Source: Turnera subulata (taxonomy: Eukaryota; Streptophyta; Magnoliopsida; Malpighiales; Passifloraceae). From it: a stretch of DNA of 64,000 bases. The notes under the pieces were generated by a model, which worked only from the letters and a program-made list of their open reading frames with translations, was not told the DNA's origin and did not search any database. The number at the start of each line of letters is the position of its first letter. Within the stretch, counting starts at the first letter, position 1. Shown one piece after another: positions 1 through 11,586 of the stretch. The stretch covers positions 16,216-80,215 of the forward strand of contig JAKUCV010005580.1 of NCBI GenBank assembly GCA_028386065.3. Reading direction: 5' to 3'. A program made the position numbers and the translations under genes.

Positions 1-10
1 TCTCTCCCAA

Positions 11-2147
11 ATGTCACCGGGTCTTCCCCGTCAAACATCAACCCAAACCTTCCTTTTCCCGCCGGCCACCACATCCAAACCCCACCCTCCCCCTCTCCAA
101 TCCAAATCCCAACCTCTTCTCCTCCAAAACAAGCCTCTACATTCTTACCCCCATGGTGTACACCGTAATCGAGTTCAACCAACAATCGCCCCCCACAACC
201 CCTCTCAACCCCTTCTTTTCAACAAAACAAACAGCCCTCCAACCCAACACAAACCTATGTAATTGGTGGAGACTACTAAGAACGGACAAATACTGAGTGT
301 CTACATTGAGAATTTCCCTTTTAACTGGAACATCTATGATGTCCTGTCAAGGTTATCTTTTGTTGGAGAGATAGTGAAAATCTACATCCCTAGTAAGCGG
401 GCAAGGAACGGTAGGCGCTTCGGTTTTATCAGGTTCAGGAATGGATTGCCTAGTGAAGTAATGATTGACAAAATTTGTTGAGTGACCGTGGAGGGAGGCA
501 CCCTTCGTGCCAACCTTGCGAAATCCAAGCATCAGAGAACCAGGGTTACCTCTCAAACTCAGCAAGGCATCATTTCTAATGAAGTGCAGCAAGGAAAATC
601 TTTTGCCCAGTCTCTCAAGGGTAAGGAAAAGGTTCCAGAGGTTTGCACTGGTTTATCTAACCTTGTTTTTAATCCTCCTGATGATTCAGAGTTTTGGTTA
701 TCTTGTTGTATCTTTGGGGTTTATCTTCCCCGAGGGAGAGGGATACTATCCAAGGAATTCTTATTGCAAATGGGCTAAAGGACTGTATGGTGTGTGAGCT
801 TGGAAGGGAGTCGGTTCTGATTCACACTTTGTCTGCGGAGGATCGAGATGCATTGTTATCTCATGTACCTGATTGGGTTTCAGGTTATTTCAGTATATTT
901 AGGGCATGGAAAGTTGGAGATAATCCCACTAATCGGCTCTGTTGGATTAAGTTAGCAGGTGTCCCTCTCCATGCATGGTGCATGCAGTTTTTTGAGTTGA
1001 TCAGTTGTCGATTTGGGAAACTAGTCAAATTGGCAGAGGAAATGGAGCGTAGGTCAAGTCTAGAATTTGCATACATCCGAGTATTAACTACAGTGAAGAA
1101 ACAAATTTCATGGGAAGTAAACATAGATATCAAAGGTGTCAAATCCACCATTATTTGCACTAAGGTTACGACTCCGTTCAATCCTTTTTCGAAGGGCTTT
1201 GCTTGTGATTTGTCTATGAATGATCTCATATCACTTGTTCCAGTGACGCCAATCCTCCATCATAGGTCTTCACCTCATGCCGGCGACAAAGATGGTACGA
1301 AGTTCAACTCAGGCAACCAGTTCTTAGTGCTCGAGTCGAATGCCTCGGATTCTGATCCCTTTCAATTAAAAGGGATCATCGAGAACGTGAATCGCCAAAC
1401 CAGGAACTCTTCTGTGAAGATAATTCCACAAGTTTTGGCGGTTGATGACTCTATATTAGCCAATAATAGTAGTTTCCATGCTCCAAGAAGTGCACGTGCC
1501 ACAATCTCGAGGCTGTACATTTTTTCGGGGATCGCAGGGATGGGTCTCTTGTACCGTCAAGAGTCGAGGAGTCTTCTCTCTCTAAACGTGCTCCTATCCA
1601 CATGGGTTCCATAATAAATCCACTGCTTGGGAACTAGGGGAATCTTCTGGAAGCAGTAGTGAGAATGTGGGTCACTGGGCCGACCACCGTTTTCGATCGT
1701 TGTATGTAGCTAACACCATATCCACAGCCTATGGTTGGATCTTGGGCTGGGCCTAGCTCCCCTAGTATTGAGTTGTGCCGCTTGTCTTCAACTACTCAAA
1801 GTAGCCCATTCAGAGAGGTTAGGCTGTCAGCCTTGATTGACCAGAAGATCAGGTTAGCCCTGAACACAAGACAGGTAAGGAAAGCCCAAAAGTATAAGAA
1901 ACTCAATAGATTTACTGGCAGTATTATAACCACAGACACCCTTTCTGATTCTATAATCAGAATGGCAAATAAAAGGTTTTATGAGGCAGCGAGTCTAGCG
2001 ACTTCCTCCACTCTGCTTGTCTTGGATTTTGACACTGAGGCAGAACTCACAGTGCAGGTGGGTAAGTGTCTGGGGTGGAGTCGTAATGATGCCGAAGAAG
2101 TTAGAAGTGCAGTCAGGGATTTGATCGTTAGAGAAGGTGAAGAATGA
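11..2147 (+). pseudogene. LINE ORF1 remnant (RRM + DUF4283-like)
   Basis: The reading frame is broken into pieces at about 11-262, 263-481, 482-780, 694-1614 and 1731-2147. The N-terminal piece is Pro/Ser/Thr rich. An RRM-like segment follows at about 290-480, with RNP-like strings IYIPSKRARNGRRFGFIRF. A DUF4283-type segment with CWIKLAGVPLHAWC lies near 930-990. The C-terminal piece has an acidic FDTEAELTVQVGKCLGW string and ends REGEE. In this family ORF1 is the RNA-binding chaperone of the retrotransposition particle. Stops and shifts between pieces mean no full protein is made. The Met at position 11 is only a frame boundary. Confidence 0.8.
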
Positions 2148-2220
2148 AGTAAGAACCAGGAGGATCATTGATAGAGTAGTGTTGTGGTAGTTTCATCTGA
2201 GTGTGTTTATTTCTTCTCTT

Positions 2221-5006
2221 ATGTTCAGTCTCTTATCATGGAATATCAGGGGATTAGGGTCGGCTATTAAACATAGCCATCTCAAAGAATTGATAACTCA
2301 ATCTGAAGCAAAGGTGGTATGTTTATGTGAGACTAAACAAAGGGGTATCGACATGAACTATTGCTCAAGACTATGGAATCTAGTTGATCTTGAATTTCTC
2401 GCTGTGGATGCAGAAGGAGCATCAGGCGGTTTATTGATGATGTGGGACAGTTCTTTCTTTCAGCTATCTTAGTTTCAAGCCAGCAAAAGCTGCATTATTG
2501 TGGAGGGATGCTTTAGCGGTTCACATGAGTTATTTTGTGTTTGTTTTGTTTACGGGGAGGGCGATGTAGTGAACAGAATGGCCATGTGGAACGAGCTGAA
2601 ACAATTAAAGCAGACCTTCCCTTCTCCTTGGCTGTTAATAGGGGACCTAAATGAGACTATTGCGGTAGAAGACAGAAGAAGTAATTGGATTAATTCCAGA
2701 GGAGCCTCAGCACTTAGAAGCTTCATTGATTCCATGCAGCTTCTGGAATTTCCGCTGGTAGGGCGCAAGTTCTCATGGGCGAATAGTTTGGCAGCCAGTA
2801 AGATTGATAGAGCTTTGGCTCAGGCAGAATGGAGCCTGGCTTTCAAATCTCTTAATCTCAAACAGGAGGCACTTCGGATCATTGGCCCTTGATCTTTGCC
2901 CAAGAAAAACAAATTGGGGCTTCAAACCTTTTAAATTTCAGGAATGTTGGTGGAAGGATCCTAGATTTAAAGAGACCCTTGGTTCGTTTTGGGATGAATT
3001 CGAGAAGGTTTTTCCTAGAAAATGCAAATTGATGAAAAAGCTAAGCCTCATGCGAAAGCAGTTATTCGACTGGAACAGATCCTCTTTTGGGCATGTAGAC
3101 AAGATGGTAGTACAACTACAGGAGGAAATTGAGAGCCTCGATCTTGAAGTAGAAACAGAGATCCTATCTGAAGCAGATCTTAGAAAATGAAGTGACACAA
3201 AACATGCACTCATCCAAAAATGGAAGCAAAAATCTCGTATTAATTGGCTGAAATTGGAGGATCGTAATACGAGATTTTTTCATGTGTTAGCCTGCTCAAG
3301 GGGAAGAAGAAACTCTATCATATCAATCTATTATGATGGTATTGAACTCGAAGAACCACAGGCTATCAAGGAGGAGGCAGTTAAGTTTTTTTCTAGTCTG
3401 TATGGTGAAAAGGAGGAGTACAGACCGAAGATGAGGTGCTCTAATTTGTTTTCTCGACTGTAGCCAGAATAAGTGGAAGATCTGTTAAAACCAATCTGCC
3501 TAGAGGAGGTTAAGAGAGCTGTATGGGCCTGTGATAGGTCAAAAGTTACTGGGCGCTCCAGAATTTAATGACTTCAGGTCTGTAATGTTGGTGAGTGCAG
3601 TTTATAAGATTATTTCTAAGATTTTATCCTCCAGGCTAAGAGCATCTTGCCGTGTCACATAAGCAGCTCCGAGTATGCGTTCCTTGAAGGAAGAAATATT
3701 CTGGATGTTGTTCTGTTAGCATCAGAATTTAATGATTCTCTGAAGAAAAATAAGGAGCCTACTGTCTTGTGGAAACTCGATTTTCAAAAAGCTTACGATT
3801 CTATTTCGTGGCAGTATTTGTTTCAGGTAACGGAGCACATGGGATTCCCATCAAGATGGATCTCATTGATATATGGCTGCTTACAATCCTCCACCATGGC
3901 AGTTCTTATAAACGGATCCCCATCTTCGCAGTTTTAAATGGAAAAAGGCCTTCAACAGGGAGATCCCCTCTCCCCTTTTTTATTTCTAGTTGCTGCAGAA
4001 GGCCTGAAGGTATCAATCGAGGCAGCCATTGCTAACGGCCTAGTCGAGGGGATCAACATTCACAGCACTCCGGAAAACTTGATACAATTTGCAGATGCCA
4101 CTCTTACTCTGACCAAAGTCGACGAGTCCTCCCGTCTCAATCTCAAGAGGGCCCTCTAATGTTTCGAAATCATGTCTGGTTTGAAAATTAATTTTTTCAA
4201 AAGCAGTGTTATTGGAATCAACATAGACAAGACAACCCCCAAATACTTTGCAAACCTGCTTCTGTATCCAGTGGAAAAGCTTCTAGTCAAATACCTGGGC
4301 CTCCCATTAGGAGCTAATATGAAGAAGATGGCAAGTTGGTCTCCTGTGTTTGATAAATTCTAGAAAAAACTGAAAAGTTGGAAGGCTAGATTCTTATCTT
4401 TTGCATGTCGTGTGCTATTGATTAAAGCTACCCTTTCAGCTCTACCACTTTATTATATGTCCTTATTCAGAATACCTGCTGGTGTGCACAAAAAGTTGAT
4501 TCAGATTCAAAGGAAATTCCTTTGGAGCGGGTGTCAAGAGAAAAAAAAAAATTATGCTGGGTGGCTTGGGAAAAAGTGGCGAAACCAAAGAGTTGTGGAG
4601 GGCTTGGTATTGAACCGTTACTCATTTATTGGAGTTTGTTGCTCATTTATTCTTTCATTGCCAATTCACTTGGAAGTTCTGGTGCAGGCCCTGCCAGTGG
4701 TGGGGGGTAATTTGGATGGCACCCCAATCTATTCATCATTGGCTATCTCAATGGCCCTGGTTGGAGGACTCCCATTCAAGAAGATCTATTTGGATTATAC
4801 TTGGCTTCTCTGCAATTTGGTTGCTTTGGTCTGTAAGGAATAAAAGTTCCTTCAACAACGAAGTCATTCATTGGGATTGCCTTTTCGATCATACAGAGTG
4901 CAGACTTTTTTGGTGGATTAAATCCTTGCAGCCGGAATTCCCATATTCCCATTATAGCATCCTTGCTTCGGTTGATGTCCTAAAACAATGGAAGGGTGTG
5001 CACTGA
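2221..5006 (+). pseudogene. LINE ORF2 remnant (endonuclease-RT-zf-RVT)
   Basis: The natural start is probably the ATG at 2221 (MFSLLSWNIRGLG). Endonuclease motifs are recognisable: SWNIRG, LCETK and LIGDLNE. RT motifs include WKLDFQKAYD near 3773-3800 and QQGDPLSPFLF near 3950. The metal-binding motif reads FADA instead of FADD near 4090, which would abolish polymerase activity. The frame is interrupted repeatedly, for example at 2470, 2890, 3188, 3461, 3935 and 4157. Near 3545-3555 the APGPDG-to-IPK block is missing. Near 4615-4630 the frame jumps from GGLGIE straight to the zinc-finger region (HLFFHC). This is an inactive remnant. Confidence 0.88.
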
Positions 5007-5202
5007 CGTTTTGACTAAAGCTTGGTGTTAGATTTCTTTCTTGTAACCTGCTGTTGTTGTAATTCTGTATGCTTGTTTAGCTATATAGGTTACTCATGGG
5101 GTTCCCCTGCCATTCACTCAATGGCATGGACTTTTCTTACTCTGTATCTGTATGACTTGTTCGTCTGTTTGAATAAAGTCTCGATTAGCATCAAAAAAAA
5201 AC

Positions 5203-5934
5203 AATCAACGAGTCTGATTTGTCGAGTGTCTGTTTGTGTTTTGAGTAGAAAAAAATAATTAGGGTATTAGGATTTTATAATTTTAAAAATAAAATATAAT
5301 ATAAAACAAATATATATGGTAAATTTTAATTGATGTGGCAAGAGAATGGGTCATGCTGGAAAAACTCAGATAACCCAAGAGGATGAAGCTGCCAATACTC
5401 TAGAAGAAACAACTACAACAACAGACCACATCTTGTCACAATACTAGATGCCAAGCATATTATTGATACAGAAGCAGAAGCGGCACTCTTTGCTCGAAAG
5501 AGATAAGTGTTGATTGACAGCCTCACCTCTGATTCTCTGCCACCAAAAGAAACTACTCAAGCAGATCATACTGAGGTTGCTCCAGAAACATCCGATGCTG
5601 CTCCACTTGTTCAAAATATATTTGAGGTTCTTCCTAATCCAACCCTTGGAGAATAGGAGGACCCAGAGGAGAATTCCAAAAAACTTCTCCGAGAAGACTC
5701 TATCTGATAAAAACATTTGTTGTGACTGAGGGCCTTGTTATGGATCAGACTGAGCAGCCTATTGGCAATGAAGCCCAAATGGAGGAAGAGAACAATGAGG
5801 CTGGTGCTATCGAGGCCCATTCTGTACAAGCTGTTAGAAAAATTAGGAGTGAGAGGTTTCCCTCTAGAAGGTTGGAAGGATTTGTGCGCTAAAAGCAATG
5901 ATGTCAGACAGGTAACCGATAGTGCGGAAAACTC
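5203..5934. other. Unassigned stretch with a degenerate Glu-rich coding-like remnant
   Basis: No intact gene is visible. From about 5440 to 5890 the plus strand shows short acidic frames separated by stops, for example TEAEAALFARKR and, in another frame, AVRKIRSERFPSRR near 5830. They look like an old coding sequence of unknown family, possibly the tail of another retroelement. I could not identify a domain. Confidence 0.3.
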
Positions 5935-6169
5935 AGGAACGCGTTGGTTAAATAGCTAGTGGGTATTCTTATAGGGTAGGATTTGGCTAATAGAAAGTTC
6001 TCTCTTTTCTCACCTCCTTCTCTATCATTTACTAGAATTGTATTTCCCTTTTGTTTCTACCCAGAACTTGTTATTGATATGGAATAAAAAAACCATTCCT
6101 CTATGGTCTCCATTCTTTTCCCATTCTAGCTTTCACTTCATTGGTGCTTTCATTGACCCTTTGCACTCA

Positions 6170-7186
6170 TGGCAGAGGGCACCCGTTTCAAGGTCTTGGA
6201 GGATTCTATGAAAGCTACCATGGAGGCCAATATCAAGCTACGTTGATGGTATCCAATCTACACTCAAGGAGTTATTGGGGAAAGTTAACGCCCATTCTGT
6301 GTCGCCCCCCTCTCCACTTTCTTCCTCCAAAGTTATTGCTTCTGCTTCATTGGATCCAACCCAGGGCCTTAGCACTTTTGGCCGCCACAAACCAGCCCCA
6401 GTGGAGCTTCCGCGTTTCTCTGGTATGAACCCCGAAAACAGGCTCTTCCTTGCAAATCGTTATTTCGATTTTTAACACATCTGCACTGAGGATCGTTTAA
6501 CGATCGCATCCTTTTATTTGGCGGATGAGGCGGCTGAATGGTTTCAGTGGATGCACCATAATCACCATCTTGCCGGTTGGGACCCTTTTACTGTCGCCTT
6601 GATCAAGCGATTCCGTTCAAAAGAGCTTGAGTCACCGGAGGGCCGTCTGTCTAAGTTGACTCAAACGACTACAATAAGTGAATACCAGGCCCATTTTGAA
6701 GCCCTCACCAACAAGATCATGTATCTTTCCCCGGCCTACTTGGTTCAGTGTTTTATATATGGGTTGCGGGCTGATATTAAAACTGAGTTGCTGGTGGCCC
6801 AGCCCACAGATCTGGACGAGGCGATCCGTCTTGCCCATGCCCACGAGCAGCGATTTGCTTTGGCCAAAGGACTGATCAAACCCACTTTGGGGGTCCCCCC
6901 ACCTTTGCTACCCACCCCTGAATCGCTCCCTGCCCTTCCCTCAACGACATTGTCGGCATCTGCTTCATCTCTTCTACGCAACCCTAAAGTTCCATTCCCC
7001 AAATTAACACCCGTGGAGATTGCAGACAAGCGTGCCAAAGGCATGTGCTACAATTGTGACGAGAAGTATGCTTGGGGTCACAAGCATAAATCCTTGCCTC
7101 AACTACTCTTTATTGAGGAAGACGGGGACACGGTTCCGCCTGATTCTAACCCTCCATCTGATGCCGAGTTTGCAGAGCAACTCTAG
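6170..7186 (+). pseudogene. Ty3/gypsy gag remnant
   Basis: The ATG at 6170 opens MAEGTRFKVLEDSMKATMEA, then a stop and frame changes follow near 6245 and 6470. The gag core is well preserved at 6518-6880 (LADEAAEWFQWM, LIKRFRSKELE, FIYGLRADIK). A nucleocapsid zinc knuckle is expected near 7045. It reads CYNCDEKYAWGHKHK, where the last Cys of the CX2CX4HX4C box is replaced by His. Gag would form the particle and bind RNA; this copy is broken. Confidence 0.8.
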
Positions 7187-7529
7187 GTGCAGGAGGCCCA
7201 AAATCTTTCAGCCATCTCTTATAATGCCCTTGTTGGTGGATCTCCTTCCGCCACATTACGATTCACAGGGTACTTTCATGGTTACCCAGTTCAAATTCGT
7301 CTGGATGGAGGTAGTACCCATAACTTTATTCGATTCCGTATGGCTCTCTTTCTTAATTTACCTGTGGAATCTATTTCCCCTTTCTCTGTTATGGTGGGCA
7401 GTGGTGTGCATTTGTCTTTTACTAGTATTGCCAAGCGTGTTCAACTCTGTGTGCAGGGCACTAATTTGGAACTGCATTTCTATGTATTACCCATTCATGG
7501 GTGGGATATGGTTTTGGGGGTTTCTTGAT
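7187..7529 (+). pseudogene. Ty3/gypsy aspartic protease remnant
   Basis: The segment contains YNALVGGSPSATLRFTG, LDGGSTHNFI and GWDMVLGVS, the pattern of retropepsins of plant gypsy elements. The usual DSGS catalytic loop reads DGGS here. A stop separates it from gag and another follows VLGVS at about 7528. Normally this enzyme matures the polyprotein. Confidence 0.75.
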
Positions 7530-7756
7530 TGGCTACGTTGGGACCAGTCATAACTGATTATGCACAGGCGCAATTTCAATTCAAATCTGTCGGACAATAG
7601 ATTACTTCGTAGGGAGAGCTCCCCCCAATCCATCAGATTCAACTCATTATCCTTTGCTGTCTACGTGCCACAGAAGCGGTAGCTGCTTTTTTTCGCCTTG
7701 AATGGGACCCTAAGGTACAACCATTACCCACCCATTCTCCTGAGCTGCAACTCCTC

Positions 7757-9080
7757 TTAGATGACTACCAAGATGTTTTCACTAAGCCACATGGCCTGCC
7801 ACCCTCTCGAGCACAAGATGACAAAATCCCTCTGGTTCCCAATTCTGCACCTGTGAATGTGCGACCTTACCGATATCAACATTTCCAAAAGCAAGAGATG
7901 GAGAAGATGGCTGCTGACATGCTGAAGGAAGGTATTATCTGGCCTAGTACCAGTCCTTTTTCCTCTCCAGTCTTGCTGGTTCGCAAAAAGGATGGAACAT
8001 GGCATTTTTACGTAGACTATCGCGCCCTAAATATTGTGACCATTCGCGATCGATTTCCAATTCCATCTATAGATGAACTATTTGATCAGCTGCATGGGGC
8101 TTGTTACTTTTCCAAGCTTGATTTGTTGGCAGGATACCACCAAATTCGAATAAACCCCAAAGATGTGGAGAAGACAACCTTTCGCACCCATGACGGCCAT
8201 TATGAGTTCTTGGTGATGCCGTTTGGACTCTCTAACGCTGCCTCTACCTTCCAGGCTACGATGTATTCCGTTTTGCGGCCTTTTCTTCGAAAATTTGTGT
8301 TGGTATTTTTCGATGATATTTTTATCTATAGTGCGTCTTGGGAGTCACATCTACAGCATGTTCGTGCTGTTCTTGAGGTTCTACATACAGAAAAGCTGGT
8401 GGCAAAGGAGTCCAGGTGCTTTTTCAGGCAGACGAAGGTGGCTTATTTAGGGCACATCATATCTAGAGAGGGGATTGCGGTGGACCCAAAAAAAATCACA
8501 GCCATTCAACAATGGCCAACACCACAAACAGTTAGAGCACTTCGTAGTTTCATAGGGTTAGCCGGGTACTACAGACTCTTCATTCATCATTTTGCACAAA
8601 ATGCAGGCCCCCTCACTGATCTTTTAAAGAAAGACAACTTTGGTTGGTCAGATGATGCTGCAACCGCTTTCCTTAATCTAAAGCATCTTTTAAGTTCCAC
8701 CCCTATACTTCGGTTGCCTGACTTTTCTAAGCCGTTTGAGTTGGAGACTGATGCCTCCGGTACCAGAATCGGTGCAGTTTTGTCTCAAGAGAAGCATCCA
8801 ATAGCTTGTTTCTCTCAGAAACTTTGTCCTAGAATGCAGAAGGCTCCACTTATCATAGAGAGATGTTTGCGATCACTCAGGCCGTAGCAAAATGGCGGCA
8901 ATACATTCTTGGCCGCAAGTTTAACATTATTACCAACCAACACTCTTGGAAGAATCTTACTGACTAAGTGATTCAAACCCCGGAGCAGCAGAAATGGTTG
9001 AGTAAACTCTTGGGATATCATTTTGCGATTGTCTACCGCCCAGGAGCTCAAAACACGGCTGCTGACACATTGTCTCGTAT
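7757..9080 (+). pseudogene. Ty3/gypsy reverse transcriptase and RNase H remnant
   Basis: An open stretch from 7853 to 8887 holds an almost complete RT: VRPYRYQHFQKQEMEKM, SSPVLLVRKKDGTW, YFSKLDLLAGYHQIRI, MPFGLSNAASTFQ and VFFDDIFIYS (catalytic DD intact, about 8303-8326). RNase H begins with ELETDASGTRIGAVLSQ near 8745. The frame breaks at 8885 and 8966, then RPGAQNTAADTLSR marks the RNase H end. The start at 7853 is a frame boundary, not a real initiation site. Confidence 0.85.
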
Positions 9081-9099
9081 TCCAGCTATTTTTATGGCA

Positions 9100-9800
9100 A
9101 TCACAAAAGCAGCAGTTTCAGTGATTCCCCAACTAAGGGAAGCCAATCAGGAGCACCCGGAACTCGTGGAGTACCAGCGGCAACTTCAATTGGATCCATC
9201 TACTCTACCTGGGTTCCAGTTCAAAGATGGATTATTGTTGTTTCGGGATAGGTTAGTTGTTCCAGCTGATTCTATGCTCCGGTCACAATTAATTACTGAA
9301 TTTCAAGCTACGCCTATTGGTTGTCATGCTGGAATCACACGGACCTTTCATAGACTGTTTGCGAATTTTTACTGGAAGGGCATGCCAAAAGATGTCCAAT
9401 AAATGGTCTCAAATTGCGTTGTTTGCCAGCAAATGAAGGACTCATTTTTGCGTCTGGCTGGGCTATTGCAACCATTACCCATCCCTGAATTGGTGTTTGA
9501 AAGTATTTCGATGGATTTCATCATTGGCTTGCCATCTTCTCAAGGCAAGACAGCAATTTGGGTGGTGGTAGATTGGCTCTCTAAGTATGCGCATTTTATA
9601 AGGTTACCTACAAAATTTTCTTCGGAGGATGTGGCAAGATTGTTTGTCAAAGAGATAGTTCGGCTCCACGGAATTCCTGTTTCCATTATCTCTGACCGTG
9701 ACCCTCGCTTTCTTAGTGCCTTCTGCAAGGAAGTTCATCGCCTTCACGGCACTACTCTTTCTCCCAGCAGTGCGTACCATCCCCAAATAGATGGTCCAGA
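9100..9800 (+). pseudogene. Ty3/gypsy integrase remnant, truncated
   Basis: The N-terminal HHCC zinc domain is visible (CHAGITRTFHRLF then NCVVCQQMK), interrupted by a TAA at 9400-9402. The core shows SMDFIIGLPSSQG and SDRDPRFLSAFCKE, the first two Asp of the D,D-35-E triad. The sequence leaves the family after YHPQIDG near 9795, before the expected Glu. The frame then runs on into unrelated sequence. Confidence 0.82.
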
Positions 9801-10120
9801 TGATATCCCTACTGTTGTTTCCACTGATACCCCCTTGTTCCTAATAAGTGTGGCCAAGGCCTCTGACGATAATAAAAATGAGATCTCCATCAAGCACCTC
9901 AGTAAGAATAGAAATGTGTCCAAATCTAAGAAAAGGTTTCATACCTCTAATGCAAGGCCTTCCAATTCATTACCACTGAGCTTTGTGGTGAGGTGATAGG
10001 TTTAAATTCAGGTAAAATTTTGCATTATAAATTTTGGTTACTCTTGTGAAAACCTAAGATTAATAAGAGTGTTTAGGAATCTCATGGTGAATTCCTACAG
10101 TAGTGGTTGTACTCCAATTT
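9801..10120 (+). other. Unrelated sequence joined to the truncated integrase
   Basis: The integrase frame continues without a stop to 9996 through a polar, Lys/Ser-rich stretch (ISIKHLSKNRNVSKSKK) unlike any integrase C-terminus I know. It probably comes from a different element or host sequence joined at a deletion or insertion breakpoint. No domain is recognised. 10000-10120 holds nothing identifiable apart from the left TSD of the next LINE. Confidence 0.35.
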
Positions 10121-10136
10121 AGAAGAGCTATCCTAA
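10121..10136. repeat. Left target-site duplication of LINE tail
   Basis: Reads agaagagctatcctaa; pairs with 10663-10678, differing at one base. Confidence 0.88.
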
Positions 10137-10662
10137 CCCCCTCCTCTTGGGTGGGTTAAGTTGAATACGGATGTTGCTGTGCGGGGTATGGATAGATTGG
10201 TGGCTGCTGGTGGCCTTTTACGAGATAGCTGTGGTCATGAATGGGGGATTTAGTTTCAATATTGGCTGCTGTTCTCCCACTAATGTGGAGCTTTGGGGTT
10301 TATTTATTGGACTCACTAAGGCTTGGGACTTGGGCATTCGTAGGCTGGAGGTTGAAGTAGATGCTGCCCTTATTGTGGCATCGTTGCATAATCAGGAGCC
10401 CCAGCTACGGTGCAATATGGTCCTCTTGCGTGCGGTTCATCAATTGCTCGATCGAAACATGTATTTCGAGAGGTAAATCAATGTGCGTACTGGCTAGCTA
10501 GTTATGCTTTTTTACTTTCTCTTGGTGTAACTCATTTTAATCAACCCCCGGGATGTTGTCTTCCATTCCTTGCTCATGATGTATCAGGGACTAGTTCCCC
10601 TCGGCTAGTGCAGCCCCTTGTTTCTTAACTAAAATCCAATCTTTCTGATAAAAAAAAAAAAG
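10137..10662 (+). mobile_element. 5'-truncated LINE tail (RNase H domain) with TSD
   Basis: This is a 5'-truncated insertion carrying the RNase H-like C-terminal domain that some plant LINEs have. LNTDVAVRGMD near 10162 is the first catalytic Asp region; ELWGLFIGLTKAWDLGIRRLEVEVDA and HVFREVNQCAYWLASYA follow in other frames. An 11-A tail ends at 10661. A near-perfect 16-bp TSD (AGAAGAGCTAYCCTAA) flanks it at 10121-10136 and 10663-10678. Frameshifts at about 10245 and 10475 disable the coding part. Confidence 0.88.
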
Positions 10663-10678
10663 AGAAGAGCTACCCTAA
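10663..10678. repeat. Right target-site duplication of LINE tail
   Basis: Reads agaagagctaccctaa directly after the poly(A); 15 of 16 bases match the left copy. Confidence 0.88.
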
Positions 10679-10722
10679 ATCAGTGTTCCTAAATCTCTCT
10701 TGTTATTTCTATAAATATTGTA

Positions 10723-10800
10723 CCTATTCTGTTCATTTGATTTAGACACGAAGCTGATTCGCCTATTCTGTTCATTTGATTTAGACACAAAGCTGATTCG
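10723..10800. repeat. 39-bp tandem repeat, two copies
   Basis: Copies 10723-10761 and 10762-10800 begin CCTATTCTGTTCATTTGA and differ at one base (cacg versus caca). Confidence 0.9.
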
Positions 10801-11326
10801 CCGTCATTTATATCAAATCATTAACTAACCGAAAGGATGCTAGTTCACCATACTCTCCCTCCCCAAGCCAACTTGGGCCAACAATGCCCCCCTACTGTTA
10901 GAAAACCCTTCCAAACAAATTTTCAAACATTTTATTGAAATAATTTTTATCTGATTTAAATTATAAAAAGCATAGCTCCATGTTAGATTAAAATTAAAAA
11001 AGCAATTTTTGGTTTTTTCTATAAGGATAAAAGAAAAGTTTATAGTTCAAACTTGTGGGTGCAGGCTCCAAACTTGTGGGTCTAGTACGATGCCTCTCCA
11101 ATAGCTCATTAAAATACAATGAGTTCTTAAGGAAAAAATTACAAAATCATTCATTTTCTATGAAAAAATATTTTTATTTGTTACTTTTTAATTTATTTTC
11201 ATATAAATATTATACTAATGTAAATGAAAATTTTACACTCTTTACTTTTTTAGCCATTATATTATATGTGCACTATTATGTTTAACCAATAAATGTAATA
11301 TTTTATTTTAAATTTAGTTAATGTTC
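10801..11326. other. AT-rich intergenic sequence
   Basis: No gene or recognisable element. Short frames on the plus strand at 11055-11285 are low-complexity AT-rich translation and are not supported. Confidence 0.5.
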
Positions 11327-11334
11327 CTCGTAGT

Positions 11335-11578
11335 CAGAGGCACTGGCCCAAGGGGTTGAGGGGGGCCATGTCCCCCCACTCCTAAATTTCTATTTTTTTC
11401 ATATATGTCCCATCGTAATATACTCGTATGCTCCATAAATTTTTCATTTTTTCATATAAGTTCTTTCGTAATATATATTTGGCCTGTTCTAAATTTTATT
11501 TTTTCACATAAATCCATATTATTGCACACAAAATATTATATTGGCTCCCTCTAAAAAATATATCTACCTCTGGCACTG
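11335..11578. mobile_element. Short non-autonomous hAT element (MITE)
   Basis: The 244-bp element is flanked by a perfect 8-bp direct repeat CTCGTAGT (11327-11334 and 11579-11586), the hAT TSD length. Its ends are imperfect inverted repeats: CAGAGGCACTGG on the left and, reverse-complemented, CAGTGCCAGAGG on the right. The G-rich block ggggggccatgtcccccc just inside the left end is familiar from plant hAT-type short elements. It encodes nothing. Confidence 0.8.
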
Positions 11579-11586
11579 CTCGTAGT

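Larger units (their letters stand above)
1..5201 (+). mobile_element. L1-like LINE (non-LTR retrotransposon), decayed, 5' end outside window
   Basis: ORF1 (RRM/DUF4283 type) is followed by ORF2 (AP endonuclease, reverse transcriptase, zinc finger) and a short poly(A) at 5193-5201, the order of plant L1 elements. Both ORFs carry several stops, frameshifts and internal deletions, so this copy is dead. The 5' end lies outside the window, so the TSD cannot be tested. Its ORF2 N-terminus closely resembles the LINEs at 17.4-23.5 kb and 54.7-57.6 kb, so these belong to one clade. Confidence 0.9.
5935..9800 (+). mobile_element. Ty3/gypsy LTR retrotransposon, 3'-truncated and decayed
   Basis: Gag, protease, RT, RNase H and integrase follow in Ty3/gypsy order. 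Upstream, about 5935-6130, lies an LTR-like stretch with a TATA-like and AATAAA-rich end. A leader TTGGTGCTTTCATTGACC then precedes the gag ATG at 6170. The 5' LTR boundary is not defined. The element stops inside the integrase core near 9800, before the catalytic Glu, and no 3' LTR is seen. No chromodomain remains, so the lineage is left open. Confidence 0.85.

Noticed and set aside
5514..5959. Short frames that might be a host gene
   Set aside because: They are broken by stops on every frame and no splice pattern rescues them; kept only as an unassigned remnant.
10171..10628. Possible host RNase H-like gene
   Set aside because: The poly(A) and 16-bp TSD show it is a retrotransposed LINE tail.
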